Below, piece after piece: positions 31,429 through 41,205 of a stretch of DNA of 64,000 nt (the first letter of the stretch is position 1; every line of letters starts with the position of its first letter). The DNA comes from Clostridium cavendishii DSM 21758 (GTDB taxonomy: Bacteria; Bacillota; Clostridia; Clostridiales; Clostridiaceae): contig NZ_FQZB01000010.1 of the NCBI RefSeq assembly GCF_900141845.1, forward strand, positions 206,641 through 270,640, given 5' to 3'. Made by a program: the position numbers and the translations under genes. The notes below the pieces were generated by a model. The model did not search any database and was not told where the DNA came from. It worked only from the letters and a program-made list of their open reading frames with translations.

Positions 31429-33282
31429 TTAGATAGGTTTCATTAACACTATATAAACCTTAAACATATCTCCCTCTCTTTCTACTTTTATCTTTCCATC
31501 GTGAAGTTCTATTATACTTTTTGCTATGGCAAGCCCCAATCCAGAACCTTCTATTTCTGAATTTCTAGATTTATCCCCTCTTACAAAACGTTCTAAAACT
31601 TCGTTTTCTTTAAACTTCATTTCATAATTTGCTACATTTTTAAAGCTTATAATTACCCTTGTTTTTGTTTCTTCTACCTTTATGTATATCCTTGTATTAT
31701 CTAATGAATATTTTATTGAATTTGAAACTATATTTTGAAACACTCTAGACATTCTATATCCGTCAACTTCCATTATTATCGATTCAGGTGCCTCTACATT
31801 AAAATCCAATTCTTTTCTATCATCAGTCATCTCACCTATACTTTGATAAAGTAATTGGATTATATCAACCTCTTCTCTATTTATTTCAATTTTCCCTGAA
31901 TTCATCTTAGATATTTCAAACAAATCATCTATTAATTTTTTAAGCTTATTAGATTTATTTTCTACTACTTTTATATAATCGCTTCTTTCCTCTTCTGTTA
32001 TATCATTTCTTTTTAGAATATCTACATAATTTATTATAGAAGTTAATGGTGTTCTTAAATCATGTGATACATTAGATATAAGCTCAGTCTTTAACTTTTC
32101 ATTTTTTATTCCATCTTCAATAGAATTCTTATATCCTTCTTTTATCTCATTTATTCCAGATACTAAGGCTTTTAATTGATTATCCTTAGGCTGATCTAAA
32201 GATAAATTCATATCACCTGATTTTATTTGGTTTAAATCTTCAATAAGTTTTTCCATCTCATCATATTTTGTTATTACTTTGTACATATATCTTAATATTA
32301 TATAAAATATAAATATAGCTGTCGCTATACCCTTATTTAAATATATTCCTATCACCATATCTATTCTCTGCGCTCTATAAGGTGTATAGATAAAGAATAT
32401 ATAAATAAACCATCCCATAAAAATTATTATATCCAAAACTGTGATTCTAATTCTTTTTATTACTATTGGTATTCGTTTGACACAAGCTATAAATTCTAAA
32501 ATTTTAAGATATAAAAAATCTTTTGTTATAGCACTTTTTAAGCTTCCCTTTTTATTTTTTATATAATAAAAAATCCACTTTATTATAAGTAATATGTCTA
32601 TTAACATTAAAACAATCGTAAGCGTCAACATTATCTTCAAATAGTTTATTTCTGAATCATAAGGTTCACATCTTGAAAAATATACTTCAGTATAATTTGA
32701 TAAAGTCTCTTTATCAAGATTAGCAACTTCGCCCTCATAATAATATTGATATTTAGGATTATTCTCAATAAGGTAATTAAATGTATCAACATTATTTGCC
32801 AAATAGTATTTTACATTATCAGTTTTACAAAGCTTTTCTATTACTTGTATACCATCCTGACCCTTTTTTATATCATCATCTAGCCACTCTCTGTTAGTAA
32901 ATGTTTCTTTAGTTTTATTATTTATTATGAGAACTGCAACTCTATCGCTTATATATTCTGGATCAGTTAATATCTGCCTTTTAAATTTTTCTTTAAAATA
33001 TTTATCCTCTAAATTTTTAAACCCTTTTGTATTATAATAAATTTTGCCACTTATACCTTGAGAAGCTTCTCTCAATCTTTTTAATTTATAATTATCAGAA
33101 TCAAATAGCATTTTAGTAATACTTTTATAATCACTATATCTTCCATTATATCTCACATTATCAATTAAGGTTGGTATTATTTTTATAGTTAAAACTAAAA
33201 TTACAACTATCTCTATTAAATATAATTTCTTAAAAAATCCCTTGAATCCTTTCTTATCTTTATTTATCCATTTTGTATCCAA
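31429..33282 (-). CDS. Membrane sensor histidine kinase
   Basis: 617 aa. Membrane helices at about 20-40, 215-237 and two more at about 277-335, with an extracytoplasmic loop (about 42-213) as the probable sensor. Then a HAMP-like linker, the H-box SHDLRTPLT with the phospho-acceptor His near residue 407, N-box FQNIVSNSIKYS, and G-boxes FVRGDKSRNSEIEGSGLGLAIAKS. It overlaps the response regulator gene by 23 bases. It looks like the VanS/PhoR group of kinases. The signal is unknown; the divergent ABC exporter next door is a possible target. Confidence 0.93.
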   Translation of the reverse strand: MDTKWINKDKKGFKGFFKKLYLIEIVVILVLTIKIIPTLIDNVRYNGRYSDYKSITKMLFDSDNYKLKRLREASQGISGKIYYNTKGFKNLEDKYFKEKFKRQILTDPEYISDRVAVLIINNKTKETFTNREWLDDDIKKGQDGIQVIEKLCKTDNVKYYLANNVDTFNYLIENNPKYQYYYEGEVANLDKETLSNYTEVYFSRCEPYDSEINYLKIMLTLTIVLMLIDILLIIKWIFYYIKNKKGSLKSAITKDFLYLKILEFIACVKRIPIVIKRIRITVLDIIIFMGWFIYIFFIYTPYRAQRIDMVIGIYLNKGIATAIFIFYIILRYMYKVITKYDEMEKLIEDLNQIKSGDMNLSLDQPKDNQLKALVSGINEIKEGYKNSIEDGIKNEKLKTELISNVSHDLRTPLTSIINYVDILKRNDITEEERSDYIKVVENKSNKLKKLIDDLFEISKMNSGKIEINREEVDIIQLLYQSIGEMTDDRKELDFNVEAPESIIMEVDGYRMSRVFQNIVSNSIKYSLDNTRIYIKVEETKTRVIISFKNVANYEMKFKENEVLERFVRGDKSRNSEIEGSGLGLAIAKSIIELHDGKIKVEREGDMFKVYIVLMKPI

Positions 33283-33952
33283 TACCCCACACCACCTTAA
33301 TATATTCAGGCTCTCTAGGATTAATCTCTATCTTTTCTCTCATTCTTCTTATGTGGACAGTTACTGTATTCTCACTTTTATAAAATGGTTCTTCCCACAC
33401 TTTTTCATAAATCTCTTTAATAGAAAAAACTCTACCTGGATTAGATGCTAAAAGAAGCAATATTTTGTATTCTGTAGCTGTTAGTCTCACCTCTTCTTCC
33501 CTTAATAGCACTCTTTTATCTACAGTATTTATCCTAATATCTCCATTCACTATTTCACTCTGATTTTTTTCGATATCTAATGGCTTATCATATCTTCTAA
33601 GTTGAGATTTAACTCTTGCGACAAGTTCTAGTTGATTAAATGGTTTAGTTACATAGTCATCAGCTCCAACATTTAGTCCTAATATTTTATCACTATCTTC
33701 ACCTTTTGCTGAAAGCATTATTATTGGAATATTTTTAGTCTCTCTTATTTTAAAACAAGTCCTTATACCGTCTAATCTAGGCATCATAATATCTAAAATT
33801 ATTAAATGTATTTTTTCTCTCTCTAGAACTTCTAATGCTTCAACACCATCTTGTGCCTTTATAACCTTTAACCCTTCACCTCTTAAATAAATATCTATTG
33901 CATCTCTTATTTCCTTTTCATCATCTACTACTAATATCTTAAATTCGTCCAT
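33260..33952 (-). CDS. OmpR-family response regulator
   Basis: 230 aa from the ATG at 33952 behind GAGGTGA; a GTG three codons upstream overlaps the SD. Receiver domain with DDEKE at the start, phospho-acceptor Asp54 in LIILDIMMPRLDG and the KPF Lys near 103. C-terminal winged helix (about 130-228) with TVTVHIRRMREKIEINPREPEYIKVVWGIGYK. First gene of the two-component operon, 225 bases from the divergent ABC transporter. Confidence 0.95.
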   Translation of the reverse strand: MDEFKILVVDDEKEIRDAIDIYLRGEGLKVIKAQDGVEALEVLEREKIHLIILDIMMPRLDGIRTCFKIRETKNIPIIMLSAKGEDSDKILGLNVGADDYVTKPFNQLELVARVKSQLRRYDKPLDIEKNQSEIVNGDIRINTVDKRVLLREEEVRLTATEYKILLLLASNPGRVFSIKEIYEKVWEEPFYKSENTVTVHIRRMREKIEINPREPEYIKVVWGIGYKMDK

Positions 33953-34177
33953 AACTTTCACCTCATTTTAATCTTCTATCCTAATTCTATAATAAATCTA
34001 AAAAATTACAAATGCTTTAATAAAATTATGACAAATTTATTAAGAATTAAAATGTTAATAAGACAGTACCATTTACCAAATATTAAAAATTTCTTAAATA
34101 AATACAAACCAACTATAATCCCCCATTTTTAATGCTATAATCATTGATATATTATATGATAATATCGGAGGTTTCTT

Positions 34178-34876
34178 ATGTTAGAAGTTAATAATCTTAA
34201 TAAAAAATATAATAAATTTTTTGCTGCTAAAGACTTAAACTTCACAGTTAATAAAGGTGAACTTGCCATCCTAGTAGGACCTAATGGCGCTGGTAAATCA
34301 ACCACTCTAAAATCAATAGCAGGTCTACTAAAATATGATGGAGAAATAAAAGTATGTGGTAAAAATAATAAAAGTATAGAAGGTAAAAAGTTATTATCTT
34401 ATGTACCAGAACTTCCAGCACTCTTCCCTCTTCTTTCTATTGATGAACATATTCACTTTATAGCTAAAGCATATGGTATATCAAATTATGAAAATTATGC
34501 TGATGAATTATTAGAGAAATTTGATTTAAAAGATAAACGTGATAAATTAGGGCAAGAACTTTCAAAAGGTATGCAACAAAAGGTTAGTATTTGCTGCGCG
34601 CTTATTACAAAACCTAAAGTTATATTATTTGATGAGCCTATGATTGGTCTTGATCCTAAAGCTATAAAAGAACTTAAAAATATTCTTATAGAACTTAGAG
34701 ATTCCGGTGTCTCTCTATTAATTTCAACTCATTTACTTGATAGTATGGATGGAATCTGGGATAGAATATTAATTATGAAAAATGGAGAAATAATATTATC
34801 CAAGAATAAATTTGAATTTGATAATACAGAGGAATCCTTAGAAGACATATTTTTTGAAGTGACGGAGGACAAGTAG
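34178..34876 (+). CDS. ABC transporter ATP-binding protein
   Basis: 232 aa. Walker A GPNGAGKSTT, signature LSKGMQQKVSI (a variant of LSGGQ), Walker B VILFDEPMIGLDP and switch His in STHLLD. SD CGGAGG precedes the ATG. It pairs with the membrane protein that starts two bases after its stop codon, forming an exporter at the membrane. The first Gly of the signature is replaced by Lys, common in this ABC-2 ATPase subgroup. Confidence 0.92.
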   Translation: MLEVNNLNKKYNKFFAAKDLNFTVNKGELAILVGPNGAGKSTTLKSIAGLLKYDGEIKVCGKNNKSIEGKKLLSYVPELPALFPLLSIDEHIHFIAKAYGISNYENYADELLEKFDLKDKRDKLGQELSKGMQQKVSICCALITKPKVILFDEPMIGLDPKAIKELKNILIELRDSGVSLLISTHLLDSMDGIWDRILIMKNGEIILSKNKFEFDNTEESLEDIFFEVTEDK

Positions 34877-34877
34877 T

Positions 34878-36461
34878 ATGCAAGCTTTACGTTATTTATT
34901 TCGTACAAGTGCCATAAATTATATAAAGGTTCTTAAACGAACTCCTTCAAAGCTTATAGCCCTTATTTTCTATATTGCTATTTTGTGCTTTATATTTTTT
35001 GCTGCTGCACTTCCCAAAAAAAGTAATAACACTATATCTATTAATATAGTTATAAGTATTTCTGTAATTTTAGCTTTTATTTGTATTTTTTTAGCCCTTA
35101 TAAATGGAACAAAAAGAATGGCCACATCTTATTTGATGAGTGATGTTAATTTAATCTTTACCTCACCTATAAAGCCACAAACGGTTTTACTTTATGGGTT
35201 TATAAAACAAATAAAAAGTGTTTTACTCTTTAGTCTATTTTTACTATTTCAAATGCCTAATATATCAGCAAACTTTAAGCTTGCACCATTTGGCATATTT
35301 GTTATAATTATCAGTTTTATATTGCTTCAGCTTTTATGCTCTTTTCTTTCGATGCTTGTATATTCTTTAGTAAATAAGAGCAAAGAGCTTCAACAAAAAG
35401 CTAATTACTTTTTTAAATTTTTAGGTATTTTCTTAATTGCCTTTACTGCAATTTCAGTATACGGTCCTAAAAATAAACTTCTATCAAATACAATAGACTT
35501 TTTTTCTGGAAAAACTTTTGATTATGTTCCTATTGTAGGCTGGTTTAAAATAATAATAACTCAATGCTTCGTTGGATATAATAAATCTTTTCCTTTCCTA
35601 CTATTGCTTTTAATAATATCTATAGGTATTACTATAACTATACTTTATAAATTAAACTTAGATTTTTACGAAGATGTATTAGAATCCTCAGAACATAATG
35701 AAACTCTTAGCAAAGTAAAAACTAAACAAATAGATAAAAAATCTGTGGTTAATGAAAATTTATTTAAATACAAAAGAAAAACAAGAAAAATTACATCTAA
35801 CTATAATACAACTTTTGCTCGTGCTATAATGTCTAGACATATTCTAGAGTATAGAAAAACAGGCTTCGGTATATTAGATTTTAGTGCTTTAATATTTATT
35901 GGTATAGCCTTAGGCTTTAGCTTCTTCTTTCCTCATAAGGATATAAAAATCTTATTATTCTTTTTCATATATATGACCGTTATAACAAGCTTTACTGGTA
36001 AGTTTAATGAAGAAGTATCTAAACATTATATTTTTATGATTCCTGATAGAGCTGAAAAAAAGATAATCTATGCAACTATTGGTTCTATTCTTAAGTTTTG
36101 TAGTGATGCCTTATTTATTTTTATACCTTCAGCATTAATAATTAAGGCTAATCCGATTGAAACCTTACTTTGCATTTTAAGTTATGTATCCTTTGGTGCC
36201 GTAGTAACTTATGGTTCTATAGTTAATATGAGATTCATAGGAGCTTTAGGCTCTAAATTCTTCTCAGGACTACTCCAATTCGTTTCATTAATACTTTATA
36301 TACTTCCTGGCCTTATAGGCGCTGGAATACTTTCTGTCTTTTTTTCATTTTTATTTGGTAAGTATTCCATTTATATAAGCTTTTTAGTATGGAACAGTCT
36401 TGCATCTTTTGTCCTTTTACAAATTGGAAAGAAGGTTCTTGATAATTTAGAAAATGTATAA
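34878..36461 (+). CDS. Putative ABC exporter membrane protein
   Basis: 527 aa with 10 to 12 predicted membrane helices in two clusters (about 25-240 and 330-520), separated by a charged cytoplasmic loop (about 270-320, rich in Lys). The length and helix layout fit the family known as putative ABC exporter (PF16962-like), which works with a stand-alone ATPase like the one upstream. The exported substrate is unknown. Confidence 0.85.
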   Translation: MQALRYLFRTSAINYIKVLKRTPSKLIALIFYIAILCFIFFAAALPKKSNNTISINIVISISVILAFICIFLALINGTKRMATSYLMSDVNLIFTSPIKPQTVLLYGFIKQIKSVLLFSLFLLFQMPNISANFKLAPFGIFVIIISFILLQLLCSFLSMLVYSLVNKSKELQQKANYFFKFLGIFLIAFTAISVYGPKNKLLSNTIDFFSGKTFDYVPIVGWFKIIITQCFVGYNKSFPFLLLLLIISIGITITILYKLNLDFYEDVLESSEHNETLSKVKTKQIDKKSVVNENLFKYKRKTRKITSNYNTTFARAIMSRHILEYRKTGFGILDFSALIFIGIALGFSFFFPHKDIKILLFFFIYMTVITSFTGKFNEEVSKHYIFMIPDRAEKKIIYATIGSILKFCSDALFIFIPSALIIKANPIETLLCILSYVSFGAVVTYGSIVNMRFIGALGSKFFSGLLQFVSLILYILPGLIGAGILSVFFSFLFGKYSIYISFLVWNSLASFVLLQIGKKVLDNLENV

Positions 36462-36503
36462 ATAAAAAATTCTCTTATACAATTTCATACTTTTCTATAT
36501 AAT

Positions 36504-36549
36504 AAAATATAGGAGCTATGAATCCCTATATTCATGACTCCTATATTTT
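36504..36549. terminator. Bidirectional terminator
   Basis: 20-base arms 36504-36523 and 36530-36549 with two central mismatches. An A-tract and a T-tract flank the stem, so it can serve the exporter (plus) and the TPR gene (minus). Confidence 0.85.
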
Positions 36550-36569
36550 ATGTTGAATTTTAAACTATC

Positions 36570-37253
36570 TTATTTCACCAATTCTTTAAACTCATCAGAA
36601 TTCTTAACATTATTAAAATCTGCTTCTGTTTTTGCTGCTTCTTTTACTGAAGCATTTTTATCCACAGCTTTTTTTAAATATTCCACAGTATTTTTAACAT
36701 CACCTTTTCTACCATATATAGATGCTATGCCATAGTAACTCCATTCATATTTTTCAATTTCTAGTGCTTTATTATACCATACTAAAGCATCATCATATTT
36801 CCCATAAAGCTCATAGGCCAAAGCCTTATTAAACCTTCCATATCCATAATCACCTTTTAACTCTAATGCCTTATCTATATCCTTCATTCCAGCTTCTAAA
36901 TCACCATTATAGGCCGTTGCTATACCTCTTAGACTATAAGCTTTATAATAATTTTTTTCCTCTTCTATTATTTTACTTGAAAGTTCTATAGTATTTTTAT
37001 ATTCTTTACTATGAAAAGTAGCAAATGCTTCATTATACATACCTTCCAATTTTTCTTGCTTCTTTTCAATATCATCTTGTATTTGCTTTTCCTTTTTCTT
37101 CTCTGCTAACTGAATTTCTTGATTTTTTTGTAAAGTTTCTATTTCCTTTTTGTTATTATAACCTTCGTAAACAAATATCCCAATAGCAATTACTACAAAA
37201 ATACCAAGTAAAATACTTTTGGTCCTCATTGATCCTGGTAACTTAATTCTCAT
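36570..37253 (-). CDS. Membrane-anchored TPR protein
   Basis: 227 aa. One N-terminal membrane helix (about residues 12-29), a Lys/Glu-rich coiled-coil stretch (about 31-70), then TPR units from about 68 to 225 (EYKNTIELSSKIIEEEKNYYKAYSLRGIATAYNGDLEAGMKDIDKALEL and following). TPRs should face outside if the N-terminus is inside. Partner unknown. ATG 37253 follows AAGGAGAAT. Confidence 0.85.
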   Translation of the reverse strand: MRIKLPGSMRTKSILLGIFVVIAIGIFVYEGYNNKKEIETLQKNQEIQLAEKKKEKQIQDDIEKKQEKLEGMYNEAFATFHSKEYKNTIELSSKIIEEEKNYYKAYSLRGIATAYNGDLEAGMKDIDKALELKGDYGYGRFNKALAYELYGKYDDALVWYNKALEIEKYEWSYYGIASIYGRKGDVKNTVEYLKKAVDKNASVKEAAKTEADFNNVKNSDEFKELVK

Positions 37254-37788
37254 AATATTCTCCTTTTACATAATAAAAAATTAGGTACTAATAATATTTT
37301 AAATTATTACCAGGTAAACTGTCTATATACATTTAATAAAAAAGAAACTTCTACCCCTATTCATTCTTAAAAGTATTCCTGCAAAACAAAATCAATTTTG
37401 AAGCTCAATCTCCAATAATTACATTTTTGAAAGTACTTTTACAGAACAATTTCTACTAGTTAGATTAAAATCTATAACATCAATGAACTTCTACTGACAA
37501 AATCCAAAATATAATCTTTCACTTAAAACTTAAGCTTTTACTTAATTTAACATTAACCAAAATAAGACTTTTGCTACTCACTTATAAGTTAATTTCTCTT
37601 TTTCAAATTACATATACGTAATTAATTATAAGACATTCATAAATTGGTGAAAAACATAGCAAATTGAACCTAAAAATGAATAAAATCTTGTAATATTAAA
37701 ATACTACAGTTTATGAGATTTAACAACCTGAATAAATTCTATATAATTACTAGGGGGATGTTATTATTATTTAAGGAGAATTTATATT
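37254..37788. other. 535-base AT-rich intergenic stretch
   Basis: No supported gene. Two imperfect copies of a short motif (around 37365-37395 and 37430-37450, AAAGTA then CTGCA/TACAG, AACAA) were noted but are too weak to call a repeat. The promoter of the YitT-family gene should lie near its 3' end (SD AAGGAG at 37773-37778). Nothing else is seen. Confidence 0.4.
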
Positions 37789-38646
37789 ATGGACTATATC
37801 AAAAGCCAAAAAACACTTATGACTGACGTAGTACTAATAATACTAGGTTGCTTTATAGCATCATTAGGTGTTAATTTATTTTTAATTCATGCAAAGTTAC
37901 TTAGTGGTGGTGCTACAGGTGTTGCTCTTATCATTCAGTATCTTAATGGTTTTAAAGCAGGTTATATGGTGTTTCTTATCAATTTACCATTATTCATTTT
38001 AAGTTTTTTTAAACTTAATAGAAGATTTACCTACTATTCTGCTATAGGTATGCTATCATTATCTATATCATTAATTTTAACCTCGTCTTTAACTCAGGGA
38101 ATATTCGTAGATGACATTTTACTTTACTGTATCTATGGTGGAGTTCTTTGTGGACTAGGTTACGGGATAGTATTCTCTAGAAATGGTTCAACCGGTGGTA
38201 CTGACATAATAACTATGCTTATAAGAAAGAAATTTTCAAACTTTAATATAGGCAGTTTAAGCTTTATATTAAACGTACTCATAGTTTCTATAGGCGCTTA
38301 CTTCTTTGGTATTCCAAAAGCATTATATACTTTGATATCTATGTTTATACAAAGTATAGTTGTAGATAAAGTTGTCAAAGGTCTTAACTCTAAACAGCTT
38401 TTACTAATAATTACTGAAAGAGAACAGGCTGTTATAGATTATATAATAGAAAATTTACATAGAGGTGTTACTTCATTATTTGCAGAAGGTGAATATACCC
38501 ATGATAAAAAGAAAATGTTATACTGCTTAGTTACAACTAGACAAATGATTGAACTTAAAAATACAATTCACCTTATAGATGAAAAAGCTTTTGTTACTAT
38601 AATTGATGTTTCTGAAGTAAGAGGAAAAGGTTTTAAAAATATATAA
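37789..38646 (+). CDS. YitT-family membrane protein
   Basis: 285 aa. Five to six N-terminal membrane helices (about 14-190) with the family pattern GGATGVALIIQYLNGFKAGYMVFLINLPLFILSF and GSTGGTDIITMLI. A C-terminal cytoplasmic DUF2179-type domain (about 200-285) includes LLIITEREQAVIDYIIENLHRGVTSLFAEGEYT. Members are proposed membrane transporters, with no agreed substrate. ATG 37789 follows AAGGAG. Confidence 0.9.
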   Translation: MDYIKSQKTLMTDVVLIILGCFIASLGVNLFLIHAKLLSGGATGVALIIQYLNGFKAGYMVFLINLPLFILSFFKLNRRFTYYSAIGMLSLSISLILTSSLTQGIFVDDILLYCIYGGVLCGLGYGIVFSRNGSTGGTDIITMLIRKKFSNFNIGSLSFILNVLIVSIGAYFFGIPKALYTLISMFIQSIVVDKVVKGLNSKQLLLIITEREQAVIDYIIENLHRGVTSLFAEGEYTHDKKKMLYCLVTTRQMIELKNTIHLIDEKAFVTIIDVSEVRGKGFKNI

Positions 38647-38652
38647 TATAAA

Positions 38653-38736
38653 AAGGGAGACTTATAGAAATTTTTTACTCCACCCTAATGGATTCAAGTG
38701 ATCAAAACTTTCTATACACTCCCTTAATTTTTTTTA
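38653..38736 (+). terminator. Terminator of the YitT-family gene
   Basis: AAGGGAG and TTATAGAAA (38653-38670) pair with TTTCTATA and ACTCCCTT (38709-38725), then AATTTTTTTTT. The loop is about 38 bases, larger than usual. Confidence 0.75.
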
Positions 38737-38801
38737 AAACTCCTATTCATTATCATTCATAAGAATGTTCTAATATCCAAATCAAAATTCTATAAATAAC
38801 C

Positions 38802-39359
38802 TTATTTTATTCTATCTCTATATTTTTGTTGACCTATTTTATATAGATCATTACCTTCGCTATCTATTATAACTATCAATGGAAAATCCTTCACATTCAA
38901 CTTTCTAATAGCTTCTGCTCCTAGATCCTCATAAGCTATTATCTCTGATTTTTCTATAGATTTTGCAATTAATGCTCCTACACCTCCTATAGCCCCAAAA
39001 TATATCGCTCCATTTTTAATCATAGAGTTTACTACTTCTTCACCTCTATATCCCTTACCTATCATTCCCTTTAATCCTAAATCTAATAGTCTTGGTGCAT
39101 ATGAATCCATTCTATAACTTGTAGTTGGACCAGCTGAACCAATTATTTTTCCTGGTTTTGCCGGTGTAGGGCCAACATAATATATTATTTGATTTTCTAA
39201 ATTTAAAGGTAATTCTTTACCTTCATCTAATAATTCTACAAGTCTTTTGTGCGCTGCATCTCTCGCAGTATAAATAGTTCCTGAAAGTAATATAGTATCC
39301 CCTGCCTTTAATCCCTTAACCTTTTCCATCGTCAAAGGAGTTTGAAGTTTCTTTTCCAT
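38802..39359 (-). CDS. fumB: Class I fumarate hydratase, beta (C-terminal) subunit
   Basis: 185 aa. With the alpha subunit it forms the oxygen-sensitive [4Fe-4S] fumarase (fumarate + water to malate). Seen: GSAGPTTSYRMDSYAPRLLDLGLKGMIGKG and FGAIGGVGALIAKSI, typical of the C-terminal domain. The protein is cytosolic and lies 12 bases after the alpha gene. The closely related L(+)-tartrate dehydratase (TtdB) cannot be excluded by sequence alone. Confidence 0.88.
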   Translation of the reverse strand: MEKKLQTPLTMEKVKGLKAGDTILLSGTIYTARDAAHKRLVELLDEGKELPLNLENQIIYYVGPTPAKPGKIIGSAGPTTSYRMDSYAPRLLDLGLKGMIGKGYRGEEVVNSMIKNGAIYFGAIGGVGALIAKSIEKSEIIAYEDLGAEAIRKLNVKDFPLIVIIDSEGNDLYKIGQQKYRDRIK

Positions 39360-39371
39360 ATTCCCCCTCCT

Positions 39372-40214
39372 TTATAATTCTATTTCAGCATGTCTTGTAG
39401 CATGACAATTTATGTTCACAGCAACAGGTAAGCCTGCTATATGTGTTGGATAAGTTTCTATATTAATAGCTAAAGCTGTAGTCTTTCCACCAAAACCTTG
39501 TGGCCCTATACCTAAAGCATTAATCTTCTCTAACAATTCCTCTTCTAAGCTCCTATAATATTCATCCTTATTTCTTTCTTCTGTAGACCTTATGAGAGCC
39601 TTCTTAGCAAGCAATGTAACCTTATCAAAGCTTCCACCTATACCTACTCCTATTACAAGTGGAGGGCATGCGTTAGGTCCAGCATCCTTCACAGTCTGTA
39701 AAATAAATTTCTTCACACCCTCTACCCCATCGGAAGGTTTTAACATTTTTAAAGCACTCATATTTTCTGAACCAAATCCCTTAGGTGCAACTGTTATCTT
39801 AAACTTATCACCTTTAACTATCTCATAATTTATTATAGCTGGTGTGTTATCCTTTGTATTTATTCTAATTATAGGATCATTAACTACAGACTTTCTTAAA
39901 TAACCTTCTTCATAGCCTTGCCTAACCCCTTCATTAATGGCTTCTTCTAGTCCACCACCAACTATGTGTATTTCTTGTCCTAATGTAATAAACACTAAAC
40001 ACATGCCTGTATCTTGGCATATAGGCACATTTTCATCCTTTGCTATATCTCCATTTAATAAAATCTTATCCAAAATATTTTCTGCTATTTCAAAAGTTTC
40101 CTCAGACCTAGCTTTTTCTATAACATTTCTAATATCTTCAGTCATGTAATAATTAGCATTTATACATAACTTTTTAACTGCCTCTACTATTTGTGAAACA
40201 TGTACTTCCCTCAT
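39372..40214 (-). CDS. fumA: Class I fumarate hydratase, alpha (N-terminal) subunit
   Basis: 280 aa. It carries the cysteine ligands of the labile [4Fe-4S] cluster: CQDTGMCLVFI, GPNACPPLVIGVGIGGSFD and the late NINCHATRHAE. Two-subunit fumarases like this occur in anaerobes, where E. coli FumA is a single fused chain. The ATG at 40214 is preceded by TAGGGGG. Tartrate dehydratase (TtdA) is an alternative for the pair. Confidence 0.88.
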   Translation of the reverse strand: MREVHVSQIVEAVKKLCINANYYMTEDIRNVIEKARSEETFEIAENILDKILLNGDIAKDENVPICQDTGMCLVFITLGQEIHIVGGGLEEAINEGVRQGYEEGYLRKSVVNDPIIRINTKDNTPAIINYEIVKGDKFKITVAPKGFGSENMSALKMLKPSDGVEGVKKFILQTVKDAGPNACPPLVIGVGIGGSFDKVTLLAKKALIRSTEERNKDEYYRSLEEELLEKINALGIGPQGFGGKTTALAINIETYPTHIAGLPVAVNINCHATRHAEIEL

Positions 40215-40300
40215 AGCAACCCCCTAATCTTTAATATTTGTCATAAAATAATTCTATAATTATTATACTTTATATGTAAAGTAATTTTAAGGAGTATATT

Positions 40301-41056
40301 ATGAAAAATTTAAATATGCATAAAGCAAGCTCAATTATAATATATATATTAATTTTAATTTTAATTTTTTTAGTGGGCTCTACAATTTATAAATCTTACA
40401 ACAAAAAAAATCCTAAAGTAGCTCCATATAATAGTATAGGTGTTTCGCCTTTTACTGGTGAATCACTAAAGACAGTACAAGCAAATATTAATTTTAACTA
40501 TGTTCAATATATTAATAACAATTTATCAACACTATCTTTTTTAAACTCAGCTGATATAACATATGGATTTTATAATTCTAGTAAAGATACTTTAAATTAT
40601 GGTGCTATCTATCTTAATAAACATATTTCTAAGGCAGATGATATATACTCTATATCAAACATACCTTTAAATTATAGTCCAGAGCTTGCTTTTGATGATT
40701 ATAATTTAAAAAATAAAAATGAATCAAATAATCTTTCAATTGTATTTTCTAATAATTGTAGCTTAAACTTTGTTTTCTTTGATGATCATTATATTCTTTT
40801 AGATAATAAAAATAAAAAAACTAAACTTTGCTATGATAATATACTTGTTGAATTTACTGATAACATAAATGACTTTAAAGAATATCCATACTTAATAACT
40901 GATAAGAAAGAAGGTCTTCTTTGTGTTGCTAATTCTAATAATAAAATATATTTAGAAAACTCTAACCTATTTTTAACTAATAACAATAAGATTGCTAAAT
41001 TACAAAAAGGTAATACTCTTTGGATTTTTACAAACAAAAATATAAAAATAAAATAA
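40301..41056 (+). CDS. Divergent DUF3048 (YerB-like) membrane-anchored protein
   Basis: 251 aa. N-terminal membrane helix (about 9-29). SPFTGESLK followed by a poorly conserved region and SADITYGFY recalls the DUF3048 N-terminus (N-P-x-T-G-E and ADIIYE). The C-terminal part (about 150-250), with YDNILVEFTD, GLLCVANSNNKIYLENSNL and LQKGNTLWIFT, recalls the DUF3048 C-terminal beta domain. It is about 80-100 residues shorter than typical YerB and many conserved positions are changed, so it may be a degenerate paralogue. Very rich in Asn and Lys. SD AAGGAG precedes ATG 40301. Confidence 0.65.
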   Translation: MKNLNMHKASSIIIYILILILIFLVGSTIYKSYNKKNPKVAPYNSIGVSPFTGESLKTVQANINFNYVQYINNNLSTLSFLNSADITYGFYNSSKDTLNYGAIYLNKHISKADDIYSISNIPLNYSPELAFDDYNLKNKNESNNLSIVFSNNCSLNFVFFDDHYILLDNKNKKTKLCYDNILVEFTDNINDFKEYPYLITDKKEGLLCVANSNNKIYLENSNLFLTNNNKIAKLQKGNTLWIFTNKNIKIK

Positions 41057-41110
41057 TAAACGTTCAAATTAATTTTTACTGTGTATAAATAACGCTAAAT
41101 TTGAAAAAAC

Positions 41111-41150
41111 AACCCCTTAAATATATTAATATTCGAGGGGTTTATTTCTT
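41111..41150. terminator. Bidirectional terminator
   Basis: ACCCCT (41112-41117) pairs with AGGGGT (41136-41141) with inner AT pairs. It is followed by TTATTTCTT on plus and TGTTTTTTC on minus, so it can serve the DUF3048 gene and cwlD. Confidence 0.85.
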
Positions 41151-41205
41151 AGGAAATATTTTTTTACATTAAATATTCTTTTAAGTATATATTCTACAGC
41201 AACAA

